From Paragorgia papillata (lineage: Eukaryota; Cnidaria; Anthozoa; Scleralcyonacea; Coralliidae): a stretch of 64,000 nt of DNA. The stretch's first letter is position 1. The number at the start of each line of letters is the position of its first letter. The translations under genes and the position numbers were made by a program. The notes under the pieces are model-generated. The model saw only the letters and a list, made by a program, of their open reading frames with translations. It was not told the origin of the DNA and made no database searches. Below, one piece after another: positions 1 to 10,572 of this stretch. The DNA is taken from the NCBI GenBank assembly GCA_035771165.1, contig JAWNZC010000024.1:616001-680000 (forward strand), given 5' to 3'.

Positions 1-30
1 TAATGAGTTTTTTAAGTATATTTATTATAT

Positions 31-206
31 GAAATAAAAGTAGTGTGCTGCGTATAGGCAGTATTGAAACAACAATCGAAATAGAGTAAGGTTAGATATA
101 CTGCCGAAACAGAGAACGTATAGGAGTCTAACGTTTCGAGCGAAGGCCCTTCGTCAGAGAGAAACGTACATTCTCTGTTTCGGCAGTATATCTAACCTTA
201 CTCTAT
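31..206 (-). mobile_element. PLE terminal repeat, family A, with inverted arms
   Basis: The segment holds the family A signature (GTGCTGCGTATAGGCAG, then GTTAGATATACTGCCGAAAC). The stretch 81-120 is repeated inverted at 167-206, so a hammerhead-like core lies in a hairpin loop. Other family A copies are at 16138, 18678 and 59815-60455, and a scrap at 1755. The assignment to Penelope-like elements rests on the ribozyme-like core and on similar ends beside GIY-YIG relics elsewhere in the window. Confidence 0.7.
134..157 (-). ncRNA. Hammerhead-like core (family A, probably degenerate)
   Basis: The minus strand reads CTGACGA, then a stem II hairpin (GGGC/GCTC around CTTC), then GAAA. CTGACGA fits the CUGANGA consensus. 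I could not form the stem III/UH cleavage site or stem I, so self-cleavage is doubtful. Confidence 0.5.
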
Positions 207-360
207 TTAGATTGTTATTTATTTTATGGCTGGGTTTGATTCCCGGTCCGTAAGCAAAACGACGCATGCTGATTGGTTCCCAAGCGGTCAGGATTTTACG
301 ATATTGACCAATCGGACGATATTGACCAATCGGTCAATACGCTTTTTATACGACTTAAAT

Positions 361-777
361 GTCTTAAAGTGTCTATGAAGTGAAAAATTCGTTGGCATTT
401 TTGTTCTTTTATTGTACAGAGGAGCATGACAGGAGCACTCACTGAAAATTTCAAGAGAATCTGATGCCTAGTTTTCGCGCTATCAACTCTCAAAATTTGC
501 CGTGGATAGTTTGTTTTGACGTAACGCAAACGGTCATTAATAGTGAAATATATTGTTCTTATGCATTGTTGTCTATTTGCGTACGTCATAAACATTGTTA
601 CCGAAAGCCCAATTTTTCTCCAAGACGAACTATCCACGGCAAAATTTAAGAGTTGATAGCGCGAAAACTACGCATCAGATTCTCTTGAAATTTTCAGTGA
701 GTGCTCCTGTCATGCTCCTCTGTACAATAAAACAACAAAAATGCCAACGAATTTTTCATTTCATAGACACTTTAAAC
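361..777. repeat. Foldback element, about 415 bp
   Basis: The left arm (about 364-522) and right arm (about 622-775) are near-perfect inverted copies around a spacer of roughly 100 bp. The short open frames here are by-products of the palindrome. Just outside lies a short direct repeat, TATTGACCAATCGG, at about 302 and 322. I recognise no family. Confidence 0.75.
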
Positions 778-981
778 AGAGTGTTCATCATTTACACTTG
801 ATAAGTCGGCTCGCCATTGTAGATGCCCATAACGATTGGGTGCTCATATTTTAACTACATACGTCGTGAATTTGTACTTACTCCATTTTCTTAAATTCTG
901 GCGCTCTTGCACCAGAGATGGAATTGATCTCGGTCAACCGGGACGCGCACTTTCTTACTCCAATTACTCTTTTTTTACTAA

Positions 982-1380
982 GGGGCTGTTTATATGGAGC
1001 CGAGTTACCCGGCTAGCCGAGTTACCCGGCAAACCGAGTTACCCGCCATGTATAGAAATTCAATGCTATCCCGGCAGAGTGTTTATATGAGACAAGCGGG
1101 TAACTCGGCTAGCCGAGATCTCGGCAAAATAGCCGAGATCTCGGCATGCCGGGATGAAAATATTCCCATATAAACACTATCTTGCCGGGTAACTCGGCTA
1201 GCCGAGTTGAATTCGTCGCAACAGCGCACGCGCCACTTATGAAGACAATGGGAAACTACTCATGGAATGTGAAACCATTATAATGCGTGGGCGGCTTTGC
1301 CAAGTAACTCGTCTCATATAAACATCATGTTTTTTTCAACTCGGCTTGCCGGGTAAACTCGGCTCCATATAAACAGGCCC
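982..1380. mobile_element. Tourist-like (PIF/Harbinger-type) MITE
   Basis: The ends are inverted repeats: left GGGGCTGTTTATATGGAGCC, right the complement of GGGCCTGTTTATATGGAGCC. TAA stands on both sides (979-981 and 1381-1383). A GG(G/C)CCTGTTT start with a TWA target duplication is characteristic of PIF/Harbinger MITEs. The interior is rich in short palindromes built on GGCTAGCC and CCGAGTTACCCGG. No coding sequence. Confidence 0.8.
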
Positions 1381-1819
1381 TAAAATTCATCCCTTTATAT
1401 GCCAGGATCATATATAAATAGGCTCTAAAAGAAAGTTTTTTTGTCGCCGGCATAGTATTGGATTGAGAAGCCGTAATGTAAATGCTATAGAGACCGACAA
1501 AAATACTTTATTTTTAGTGTGGCGTTATTTCCTACACTTATATTGTAAATACCTGCCTTCTGTGGTTTTTTGTTTATCGTGCAGCAGACGTGTATATATA
1601 TAGCACTTGATAAGTTATCTGCCTCCCGCTCCTACCCAAGAGCCGGCTCGCAGGCTATCTGCCGACTAATGCATTGTGCTTCTTTTTTATTTGTTTACAC
1701 CACTTCTGATTTTACTCTGAATCTGCTAGGTTGTGGACATGCAGTTCTAAGAGTATAAAAAGTAGAGTGCTGCGTATAGGCGGTAAACTACATCACTCTT
1801 TTGGGTATATAAACCCTAA
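1381..1819. other. No gene seen; scrap of PLE family A end
   Basis: AT-rich sequence without a supportable frame. About 1755-1790 matches the start of the family A PLE end (AGAGTGCTGCGTATAGGC) and then diverges. Confidence 0.5.
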
Positions 1820-2227
1820 TTTTGTTAAAAATCTCAAAGCCCAGACAATTACTTTGACTGAAGCCCATAACATTGAAGAAATGGAAAAATGAAAATATTT
1901 ATTAGGTAGGTAGTTGGACCGGCGTTATAAACTCTGGACAGGTTTTCGAGCGTAGTTTATATAGAAAACACGAGATATCATAGTAAGATTTAGTCGTAGA
2001 TATGAAATAAAGTGCCGGTGCGGCTTGAAATATGTTGGAGAAAGGAGAAAAGGCGTATAGAAATTTTGTACAGGTTTGTGAACAAAGACAAAGAGGAAAC
2101 AAAACAAAGACACTTCCCTTGTTAGTTGGCTGTATAAATCTTGAAATGTAGCTGAGCAAAAGAAATTCCAATTAAGATGTCGATCGACGTACATGCGAGT
2201 GACGCATCACCAAAGAACACTGTTGAC

Positions 2228-2634
2228 TAGAGGTGTGCGAATCCGATCCGAATCCGATCCGATCGGATTAAAAAACATTGTCCTATTGCCTTGCAAAAAT
2301 TGCATTAAACTATAATGCTTATTCAGCGATAATCGTCACATGTGCGATTATCATAAATAATCGCACATGTGAGATTATCACTTTTATTAGTGGCGGAAAA
2401 ATCAATAAAACACTCTATTTTATATAATAAAGTAGTTTTCTTAAATTTATTTGTTTTCTTTTCGAAAAGTTTGCGTAACTATTGCAACATATATCCGGTG
2501 TTTAAATTTTTTCGGATCGGATCGGATCGGACTACGATTTTTTGGCTTCGGATCGGATCGGATCGGATTCGGATTGACAGTTTTGGCAAACCCTCGGATT
2601 ATAAGGGGTCAATCCAATCCGACGCACACCACTA
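2228..2634. mobile_element. hAT-type MITE, 407 bp
   Basis: The ends are TAGAGGTGTGCG and CGCACACCACTA. The flanking 8-mers CTGTTGAC (2220-2227) and CTGTTGAA (2635-2642) agree at 7 of 8 positions, as expected for a hAT target duplication. Inner ends carry repeated GATCCGATCGGAT blocks and the middle holds a palindromic ATAATCGCACATGTG motif that recurs near 4770-4825. Confidence 0.8.
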
Positions 2635-3125
2635 CTGTTGAAAAATGCCCAAGAATGCCGATTTGCGACGCAGTAAATAATAGAAAAGACACAGCCGAAT
2701 TTAATGGCCCGAGTAATAAGTGTAATATCTCGCTAAGGGCCCCCTGACTTCTATCTAGTAATTTCCGTAAATTTGAGGTTTGCTGTGCCTGACTAGCGGG
2801 TATGTGGACACTTTGTTAAAGTGCCTATATGAAACGAAAATTAAGTTTGCCTTATTTGAAATAATTCTTAAAATGACAATATAACATCTTTTACAGATTT
2901 TCGTTTCCTTGCTTCGTTTTTGAGATATTTCAGTTTGTTTGACATGCTAATTTGACTTATAAGCTAACTTACGTCACAGTTTGCATAATGATTTATCGCA
3001 AAGTGTTCTATATCTTTGTTATTATCGAACAAAAGCACTTGGCGAATTAGGAACCATGTGCGAGTGTTTCTACAACAGAGTCTTGATTTTAAGTGTTTTT
3101 GTTTGACAATAACCAAGATATATAA

Positions 3126-3152
3126 TTTCGTTGCTACATGGAACATCTTCAG
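3126..3152 (-). ncRNA. Hammerhead-like core (family B, left)
   Basis: The minus strand reads CTGAAGA, a hairpin GTTCC..GCAAC, then GAAA. It is the inverted partner of the core at 3475. The bases after GAAA (TTATATAT) give no stem III, so this copy is probably dead. Confidence 0.4.
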
Positions 3153-3197
3153 AGTGACTACATTATTACAAATACATAGTAAGACAACAATTATAAA

Positions 3198-3310
3198 ATT
3201 ACAAAATAACGGTTAAAATTTGAAATTACAAAATAACGGTTAAAATTTGAAATTACAAAATAACGGTTAAAATTTGAAATTACAAAATAACGGTTAAGAA
3301 TTTGAAAATT
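3198..3310. repeat. 27 bp minisatellite, four copies
   Basis: The unit is approximately TTACAAAATAACGGTTAAAATTTGAAA, repeated four times in direct order. An inverted partial copy lies at about 3378-3406, so the array sits in the loop of the larger inverted structure. Confidence 0.85.
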
Positions 3311-3474
3311 TGAAAATTAAATTTAAAAGTGTATTTTTGTACACCTTACTGATCAAATTCCTATGTTTATCGTTGTCAATTTTCAAATTTTAACCGTTAT
3401 TTTGTCATTTAATACTTGTTGTCTTAGTAATCATATGTATATAAAGTCTATGTATTTGTAATAATGTAATCACT

Positions 3475-3501
3475 CTGAAGATGTTGCATGTAGCGACGAA
3501 A
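3475..3501 (+). ncRNA. Hammerhead-like core (family B, right)
   Basis: CTGAAGA, then stem II GTTGC/GCGAC (five pairs with one G-U), then GAAA and CGTTAG. Stem I could not be paired convincingly. It is the inverted partner of the core at 3126. Confidence 0.45.
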
Positions 3502-3611
3502 CGTTAGTTCAATAAATGTTTTCATTTCTTCAATGTTATGGGCTTTTTCAAAGTAATTGTCTGGGCTTTGATATTTTTAACAAAATTACGTTTTCCGCCA
3601 TGTTGAATTTA

Positions 3612-3728
3612 TTACTTAACCGAGTTCGAGGTCTGTACGGGAAAGTATTTGCCTGAGGTTTTCGTACAGACCGAGCGACGAAGGAGCGAGGTTTGTGCGA
3701 GAGAAACCGAGTAATTTTTCCACCAAAA
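3612..3728. repeat. Repeat with GAGGTCTGTACGGGAAA hairpin
   Basis: CGAGGTCTGTACGGGAAA pairs partly with TTTTCGTACAGACCGAG downstream. A related, longer copy is at 38612-38760. These belong to a style of palindromic element in this window whose hairpin tips contain a GAGGCGAAGCCGAG-like block. Confidence 0.55.
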
Positions 3729-3892
3729 CTTGCAGGTCATTAAAAAGGACGTATTAAATGCCCTCTCACAGTGCCGAGAGAGCATTACGGCTTTTTCCGG
3801 ACCTCTCAGCAACCAATCAGCGTGCGCCGTTTGGCGTAATGACCCGAAAACAAGCTCCAGCCATATAATAATTTTGTTTATTAGATTTTACT

Positions 3893-3975
3893 CTGACGAA
3901 GGGCTCCGCTCGAAACACCAGTATTTCCTTTTGTAAAACTAATCTCGGCAGTTTGCCACCTTTTCACTTAGTTCT
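3893..3975 (+). mobile_element. PLE terminal repeat fragment, family C
   Basis: CTGACGA (3893-3899), stem II GGGCTCC..GCTC, GAAA (3912-3915), then a tail ACTAATCTCGGCAGTTTGCC. The same order of motifs occurs in the inverted pair at 27433-27592. Only one end is visible here. Confidence 0.5.
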
Positions 3976-4231
3976 CCTATATAAAAGCTTATCGTGCAAT
4001 ATTGCTTTTCGCTATGGTAAATGCGTTTTTAAAAGCAATTTTAAAGTTTGTTACCACGTTTATTAATATATTTAATTAATAAATTATGCGCCAAATGACC
4101 TGTGTAGTAAATAATAGTATATACTCTTTCGGCAGTAGATAAGAAAAGAGAACACGTCGGCGGCATTTCTTTATATTATTTATCTTATAAAATTGAGTGG
4201 TTTATTGATTTCCCCGCCACAGGGGAACACG

Positions 4232-4760
4232 GTTGGCGTGTGTTGTTAGCGCGCTGTCTCTCACCAAAAAGTTAAGCCCGGTTAGACGGGGTTAGCACTT
4301 GGATGGGTGACCGCTTGGGAATGACCCTGTTGTCGGGCTTGGACTCATGTGAGTAGAGTTGTAGTTGATCTCTCCTGTGCTTCGAGGGTTTTTCACCGGG
4401 TTCTCCGGTTTTCCTCCCTCCATGAAATCAACACCTAACATCTTAAGGCTGATTTCCAGTCAGTGGAATTTTGCGAGCGGGCGGAATTTTTCTTTGTCTT
4501 TTGTGCTCTGAATTAGATTAGTTCCGCTCGAGAGCTCACAAGACAAAGAAAAATTCCGCCCGCTCGCAAAATTCCACTGGCTGGAAATCAGCCTTTAGCT
4601 GTGATCCGTGGTCTGAACTGTGTCGTTGGCGGCTGCATGCTTGGAGCGCCTTTGATATGCCTCGACACGGCCACGTTGATCTGCATCCTTCGCAATTCAG
4701 CCGCTGGCTGCAAGTAAGGATGATTAGCCCCCAGTCCTTTATCCTTTATCCTTTTTAATA
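4232..4760 (+). mobile_element. 5S rRNA-derived SINE, copy 1, split by a MITE
   Basis: The head (about 4271-4340) resembles the 3' half of 5S rRNA, including TTGGATGGGTGACCG and GGGAATGACC, which covers the internal promoter region. The body continues through TTCGAGGGTTTTTCACCGG to 4442. After a MITE insertion at 4446-4594 it resumes at 4598 with GCTGTGATCCGTGG. Other copies are at 5639, 6660 and, on the minus strand, 11922-12262. A 5S-headed SINE corresponds to the SINE3 class. Host transcription would use RNA polymerase III with LINE machinery for mobility. Confidence 0.8.
4446..4594. mobile_element. 149 bp MITE nested in the 5S SINE
   Basis: Nearly the whole element is an inverted repeat, from AGGCTGATTTCCAG to CTGGAAATCAGCCT. 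TTA occurs on both sides (4443-4445 and 4595-4597). The other 5S SINE copies lack it, which gives the empty site. A related element (TAAAGCCGG ends) is at 44651. Confidence 0.85.
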
Positions 4761-5638
4761 AAATCGATAATCTCACATATGTCGGATTATTCATGATAAT
4801 CTCACATGTGTCGATTATCGTGAAACGCATTAGAACAACTACTGCTCTATTTTTGTGGGGCAATATAGGATTACTTTTTATACAATAAACAGAATTGTGC
4901 TCACTTGTGAGATATCCTGGTCAACACTCGAAATAAATTTCCTATTTCCGCACATCCATATTATTCTCGATATTACTTACTTATTATTTACTTTGAAACA
5001 ATATATTTTTTTACTGAGTGTCTCTTATGTTGCCGTTTTTGTATAACCTGTATGTATGCATCCATCGCTAGAAAGCAAACTATAAATTTCGTGGAAACAT
5101 TTTTAAATTTGCAATTTGCATGTAACGTTAATTCTTTCTGGGTATATTCTTAATTTTTTCTGTTAACGTTAATTGTTTCTGGCATCTGGCTCTCAAGTCC
5201 TGTGTATTTTACTTTTAGCTAACGCTAGACGTTATTACTCGCGACAGGGAAAATTTATCTACCGACCTGAAAGGGTTCAGTATTAAGGACAAGTTGAAAA
5301 ACTTATATAATGCATGTCGGAATAGTTTTATGAAAAGGTCTTTTTTCCTATTTTTTTTTTCTTTTCACTCTTAATGCCTTATCAGTGCAATCCATTCCAA
5401 ATTTAATGCCTGATTTTATATTATGTTCATTATCTTTTATATAATTTTACTGTACATATATTTGTAGTTAAAGTAGATTTATTTAGATTTTATTATATTA
5501 CAAATAGTTTAGAATTTAATACATGACCCCACAAGCGGCAAGGCTTAAACTCCATTGCGTTTAAATAAAGATTATTGTATTGTATTGTTTTCTTTCTTTC
5601 TTTCTTTGTTTCCTCAGTTCCTGATAGAGAAAAGCACA
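4761..5638. other. No gene seen
   Basis: Plain AT-rich sequence. At its right end there is a short TTTC microsatellite near 5588-5607. No frame here resembles a known protein. Confidence 0.6.
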
Positions 5639-5880
5639 GTTGGCGTGTGGTGTTAGCGCGCTGCCTCTCACTGCTGCAGCCCAAAGTTAAGCTCGGTTAG
5701 ACGGGATTATAGTATTTGAATATATGACTGCCTGGGAATGACCCCTTTCTCGAGCTTGAAACTCATTGTGAGTATAGAGTTGTAGTCAGTTTCCTTCTTT
5801 GCTTTTTCGACGCGTTCTCCAGTTTTCCTTCCTTCCATATCATCAACACCAAAATCATATGGAATACGGATGTTAAGCAC
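5639..5880 (+). mobile_element. 5S rRNA-derived SINE, copy 2
   Basis: It starts with TTGGCGTGTGGTGTTAGCGC, then AAGTTAAGCTCGGTTAGACG and GACTGCCTGGGAATGACC. Compared with copy 1 the promoter-like block is damaged (ATTTGAATATATGACTG for TTGGATGGGTGACCG). The body runs to the CATATCATCAACACC block. Confidence 0.75.
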
Positions 5881-6114
5881 AAAAATATAGTTTCCTTTTG
5901 GTTAGTTCGTATATTTTATGCCATGACTGTTTATTCCACTGAAAGATCTTTTATACGCTGTCCTCACCATATATGATTGACCACTGCGATTCTAATTTAC
6001 CTGATCTTTTTAAAACAAGTTTATGAATTTGACCTGAAAAAGGTGTAGAGGTCGTATTTTTAGCGACTCTACCTCTCGCAATAAATTTTACATAAATTAT
6101 CATTTCGATTGCAG

Positions 6115-6436
6115 TTCTGCTGGGGTTGTATACCTTTTATCATGTAAAAGATGTTCTAAACAGTATATTGGTAGTACTATTACCACATTTCGTAAACGTT
6201 TTAACAACCACAAAAGTAGTTTGACCAGATTTGGCAACGGAGAGAGGTATTCCATGCAGGCGAACATTTGTACACCCATTTTTTTTCGGATGGCCATGCA
6301 TGAGGGACTAGATGACTTGTCAGTAATGGTAATCGATAAGACTGATGTAAATAATCCAGTGCAGAACGTGAAGGGCTTTTGAACATATAAACTCAATACT
6401 TTATCTCCAATGGGACTTAACTTTTGTGACTTTTTT
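6115..6436 (+). pseudogene. PLE C-terminal GIY-YIG nuclease relic, internal stop
   Basis: In the frame starting at 6116 the translation contains VVYLLSCKRC, then KQYIGSTITTFRKRFNNHKS, then an acidic stretch with DDLSVMVIDKTD. This is the C-terminal GIY-YIG domain of a Penelope-like element: VVY and YIG motifs, and an arginine in RKRFNNH. The frame meets TGA (about 6379-6381) exactly where related PLE proteins have tryptophan (xFWxYKL), and continues in frame as TYKLNTLSPMGLNFCDFF before a second stop. No reverse transcriptase part is present, so the copy is 5'-truncated. Its end, 6549-6600, carries a hammerhead-like core followed by (TA)n. The lineage differs from the CNLCLEEKL-type relics at 13.9 and 53.1 kb. 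Confidence 0.8.
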
Positions 6437-6548
6437 TAAAACAATTTAAGTTAATTTAGTCATTTAATTCTTTAGTTATTGTTTTTCATGTAATTTATTC
6501 CCCTTTTTTGTATAAATTCTGGTGCGCTCATTGCTGGGCGAATGACGG

Positions 6549-6573
6549 CTGACGAAGGGGCAGTGCCCCGAAA
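6549..6573 (+). ncRNA. Hammerhead-like core after the 6.1 kb PLE relic
   Basis: CTGACGA, stem II GGGGC/GCCCC, GAAA, then CGTTGTTAAG. The core and stem II are clean. Stem I is not convincingly paired. The position, about 110 bp after the GIY-YIG frame and just before (TA)n, is typical for PLE ends here. Confidence 0.55.
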
Positions 6574-6631
6574 CGTTGTTAAGATAAAGTTCTTAAAACC
6601 CAAGTTCTGTATACGTGAACCATAACTCACT

Positions 6632-6632
<1 letters not shown>

Positions 6633-6659
<27 letters not shown>
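6633..6659. repeat. (TA)n tract
   Basis: A dinucleotide run separating the PLE end on the left from a truncated 5S SINE on the right. Confidence 0.95.
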
Positions 6660-6662
<3 letters not shown>

Positions 6663-6930
6663 GTGAATGACCCCGTTCCCGAGCTTGAAACTCATTGTGA
6701 ACAGAGTTGTAGTCGGTTTCTCCTGTGCTTTCTTGACGCGTTCTCCAGTTTTCCTTCCTTCCATATAATCAACGCCTAGATCGTATAGCTGTGCATGCAT
6801 GCATGCTCTATTTTCCGACATGTGTCCTATAGTGGCTGCCAAGAGCGCTTTTGATATACCTTCTGCTCGGCCATGTTGATCTGCTTCTCTTGGATGATTA
6901 GCCCCCTGCAGTCCTTTGTGAAAAGTCTGA
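6660..6930 (+). mobile_element. 5S rRNA-derived SINE, copy 3, head missing
   Basis: It begins inside the family at TGTGAATGACCCCGTTCCC and runs through GTTGTAGTCGGTTTCTCC to GGCCATGTTGATCTGC and GATTAGCCCCCTGCAG. The 5S-like head is cut off at the (TA)n tract, which suggests the PLE arrived inside or beside the SINE. Confidence 0.75.
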
Positions 6931-7426
6931 AATTGTTGATGTGGTAAATATCTTGTTTGGTCGTCGTGATTTGGATATCACGATATCATTTTGGTATCTA
7001 CTATATAGTACAGTGTAGCTTACATTACGTATCTACGATATTCTGTATCTACGTAATAGATAAATCCCCGAGAACGACGGATGTATGCTATATAAAGACC
7101 CGAGGACGCGCAGCGTCCGAGGGCTTTATATCGCATACATCCCGACATTCGAGGGATTTATCTGACTTAATTTATTATTGAGGAGGTTTTCCAACAAAGT
7201 TTTGTCTTTTTTTTCCACCTTGGACAAAGATTTTCCTTATTTTTATCTTCATTTCTCTATCTAATTAGTATTCAAGGGCTTTATGCGATATAAAGCCCTC
7301 GGAAGAACAAAGAAAACTCCGACTCAAGAATAAATTAAGGATGATTAGCCCCCTGCAGTCCTTTGTGAAAAGTCTGAAATTGTTGATGTGGTAAATATCT
7401 TGTTTGGTCGTCCAGATTTGGATATA
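6892..7426 (+). repeat. Direct repeat pair flanking a palindromic element
   Basis: About 88 bp starting GGATGATTAGCCCCCTGCAG occur at 6892-6979 and again at 7339-7426. Between them are the TCTACTATA-type repeat and the element at 7054-7337. The pair extends the tail of the 5S SINE, so this may be a duplication produced by recombination or by target-site copying. Confidence 0.75.
7054..7337. mobile_element. Palindromic MITE-like element, copy 1
   Basis: It starts at TAATAGATAAATCCCCGAG and ends in a partly complementary AATAAATTA. It contains a hairpin AAAGACCCGAGGACGC/GCGTCCGAGGGCTTTAT. A closely related copy is at 40363-40648 and fixes the boundaries. Confidence 0.7.
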
Positions 7427-7429
7427 TTT

Positions 7430-8065
7430 TCTGCTATAATATCGCTGACCTTTCTGGTATAATACATATAACAGTTTCGTGTGATTATGTCCCGCAATAG
7501 CTTAGATATACTACTAGTCTGTATATCTACTATTCACTGGTTATGTCATGTATCTGTAGTATTCTGTATCTACTATGAAGTACATGCAGTGTAGCTTACA
7601 TTCCGTATCTACGATATTCTGTATCTACTATATAATACAGTGTATCTACTATGTTCTGTACTATTATGTAATACAGCGTATCTATACTACATTCTGTATC
7701 TACTATATTCTGTCTACTATATAATACAATGTATTTACATGCATTCTGTGTTTACTATATTCTATATTTACTATATAATACAGCGTATCCACTATATTCT
7801 GTATCTACTATATATTCTGTATCTACTATATATTCTGTATCTACTATATATTCTGTATCTATCTACTGTATTCTGTGTCTACTATAATACAATGTTCAAT
7901 TTGCTACATGCATTCTGTATTTACTATATTTTGTATCTACTATATAATACAGTGTATATATCTACTACATAGCTATAATACAATTTATCTTACTATACAT
8001 TCTGTATCTACTATATTTTGTATGTATCTACTATATTCTGTATATCTACTAGAATACAGTGTATT
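7430..8065. repeat. Degenerate TCTACTATATTCTGTA repeat region
   Basis: Irregular tandem units of about 10-22 bp built from TCTGTATCTACTATAT and ATAATACAGTGTA. Long frames rich in Y, L and C here are artefacts of the repeat. Confidence 0.85.
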
Positions 8066-8121
8066 ACGACATTACAGCGGTGATTACGACAGCAAGCGAT
8101 CTGGATGATTACAACAAGCAA

Positions 8122-8206
8122 CCCAACCAAACAAACAAACAAACAAACAAACAAACAAACAAACAAACAAACAAACAAACAAACAAACAAATAAACAAAC
8201 AAAATA
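8122..8206. repeat. (AAAC)n microsatellite
   Basis: A near-perfect tetranucleotide array. Frames across it are low complexity. Confidence 0.95.
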
Positions 8207-8484
8207 TTTACCACGAGAGCAGACCAAACGAGAGCATACAAAACAAAAACGGGTAAACGAATATTGCATGAGTCTTCTTTTCTTCCCTCTTCCAGTAAGA
8301 ATCGATGAAAATTAAGGTTTTGCTTGCAGGATAGCTCTTCCACGGATTGAGCTAAAGCATTATTTTTCTCTTCTTTTTCTGCATGGTTCGTTAATCAACA
8401 GGGTATAGCAAGCGCCATTTTTGCCGAATTTGCCCAATGTCGTTTGCTATATGTTTCACTTGGCACGGTGCAACTTTGCAATTT

Positions 8485-9140
8485 ATAATTAACATGTCTA
8501 ACGCCAGACTAGATTACTCTTTCTAACGCCTGGCGATTGTCCTCTGTTTAATCTCATAAGGCATGCAAATTTACTCTGTCCTACGCCAAACAATTTAACT
8601 GTCTAACGCCAGACAATTTTCTCTGTCTAACCCAAAAAGAAAAATTATCACGTTGCTTAACACCAAACAATTTTACTCTGTCTAACGCAAAAAACCCCAA
8701 CTATTGTACCCTGTCTAAGTTAAGTCTAACGCTAAACAATTTTATTCTGTCTAACGCTAGACAATTTTACTCTGTCTAATGCCAAACAATTTTACTCTAT
8801 CTAATGCCAGGCAATTTTGTTCTGTCTAATGCCAGACAATTTAACTCTGTTTAACGCCAGACTCATATATTTTACTTCGTCTAAAGCCAAACCATATTTT
8901 TTATACTCTTTTTATAACACCAGACAATTTTACTCTCGACTATATACTATATGCCAGACTAAATTGTACTGTTTTTGAGGTGACTTTACTCTGTCTAACC
9001 CAAACGATTTTATACTCTGTCTATAACACAAGACTATTTTACTCTACCTAATCTCAGGCAATTTTACTCAGTCTAAAGCCAGACTATTTTACTTTTTCTA
9101 ACGCCAGATGATGTTACTCTATCTAACGCCAGCCGGTTAA
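8485..9140. repeat. Minisatellite, about 25 bp unit (TCTAACGCCAGACAATT type)
   Basis: More than 20 decayed copies of approximately TCTGTCTAACGCCAGACAATTTTAC. The core CTAACGCCAGA.. occurs inverted at 46270-46600 and 46930-47050 and as single units at about 15970 and 51196. Confidence 0.85.
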
Positions 9141-9691
9141 ATTATACATCTTCAACTTTTAACACATTATGCGAAGTTGCGAGGGGGAAAATGGCGTGTG
9201 ACATGGTCGTGCGAAACAACACAATTGTTTGTTTGTGTTGTTGTTTTTTTTATTCAAGATGGACAACAAAAATCTATACGAGTATAACAGAGCCTTGTTG
9301 GGGTGCAAACGATGAGTTCTATTACCACTCGTATATATAAACCATCCATTTTCTAGAAAATAAATTGTCTACTGTTCAAATTATTTCCACTGATGTAGCA
9401 GAGATGTTTCTGGCAGATGTACAAATCATTATTAACAAGATATAGTGCCTTTAATTGGTTGGTTGGTTGGTTGGTTGCGGTTCGGATAAGTTTCAGATAG
9501 ACTTGGCCCCAGCGGCGATATCTGATTACGGGCATGTGTGTCGTAGCGACGTCCAATGGCAAAACCAGCCTTGTTTTATATATTAATTTTTTATGCATAA
9601 GATGTCATCTGAATTTCCAATCAAAGTAAAGCGCTGATCAGTGTTTAATTGTTTGAGAGTTTTGTGAAGTATATTAAAAACCAACTGCATG
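9141..9691. other. No gene seen; (GGTT)n tract
   Basis: AT-rich sequence with a short GGTT array near 9455-9478. No frame is convincing. Confidence 0.6.
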
Positions 9692-9991
9692 GAACACCTT
9701 GTTCAGTTTAGTCAAGTATCAGGAGGCTTTATAACTTGATCGCGGGCTAGCTGGATGAATACTTTTTGGTGTACCAGCCCTTCCACGTCAGAATAGGAGG
9801 CTATATGCTGTAACACATACACCGAGTTCAGTACTACTGTAGAATACCTTGTTCAGTGTACGTCAAGTATCAAGAGGCTTTACACTTGATCACGAGTAGC
9901 TGGATGGCTGCCTTTTGGTGTACCAGCCCTTTCACGTCAGAATAGGAGGCTATATATGCCGTAACATATATACCGAGTTCAGTACTACTAT
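9692..9991 (+). repeat. 150 bp tandem duplication
   Basis: Two adjacent direct copies (about 9692-9841 and 9842-9991) share ACCTTGTTCAGT, GGTGTACCAGCCCTT and TACCGAGTTCAGTACTACT. They differ by scattered substitutions and small indels, so the duplication is not recent. Function unknown. Confidence 0.8.
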
Positions 9992-10572
9992 ACTATAATA
10001 TAACGGTATGTTGAATAACTTAAAATCATACTTATTGTGGAATATCGTCATTATATATAAAATTCAATGTTCTTAAACTGATAGCACAAGGAGTAGGAGT
10101 TTTGCCGTAATTTCGCCTGTTATATCGCCTGGAAACTGATAGAATTAACAAGCGGGGGTATGAATTTTGCGATATTCAGTGTTATACACTTGAATGTGTG
10201 TTAACCGCTTGAATATGTGTTAACCACCAACACCGAGGTGATTTGCTTGTTTAAGGTTTTAAGTATATATATATATACCCCACTGATCTCTGCATGCTGT
10301 GATATATACATGCACACAGCAAAATAGAAAGATAAAAGCCAGAGCGTATATATACAGAGTATAGAGGCTTGCTATCTCGAATTATTTTATCTCGAATATC
10401 ACGCTATCGAGAACTCCAAGCTATTCAAATTCAAATTCTAGCTTATATTTAAAATGCAAGCAGTGGAGCGTCTGCTTATTTTTAGGACAAGATTACTATA
10501 TAGAATTATACTGCACACGGGGGAACGTTTCCCAGTGTGCTTAAATTCGGTATGTATTACAACTATCATGTT
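9992..10572. other. No gene seen
   Basis: AT-rich sequence with a short (TA)n near 10266-10278. Nothing resembles a coding exon or an RNA gene. Confidence 0.55.

Larger units (their letters stand above)
1820..3592. mobile_element. Inverted-arm element bounded by PLE-type ends (family B)
   Basis: About 1820-1901 (CAAAGCCCAGACAATTACTT...) is repeated inverted at about 3509-3592. Between the arms lie a hAT MITE, two hammerhead-like cores in opposite orientation (3126 and 3475) and a 27 bp minisatellite. I read it as two head-to-head PLE ends with later insertions; no GIY-YIG frame survives. Confidence 0.55.

Noticed and set aside
5493..5684. 63-residue minus-strand frame
   Set aside because: It covers a TTTC microsatellite and the head of a 5S SINE; not a gene.
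8485..9140. Possible CRISPR array
   Set aside because: Units are contiguous and variable without spacers of regular length, and the genome is animal. It is a minisatellite.
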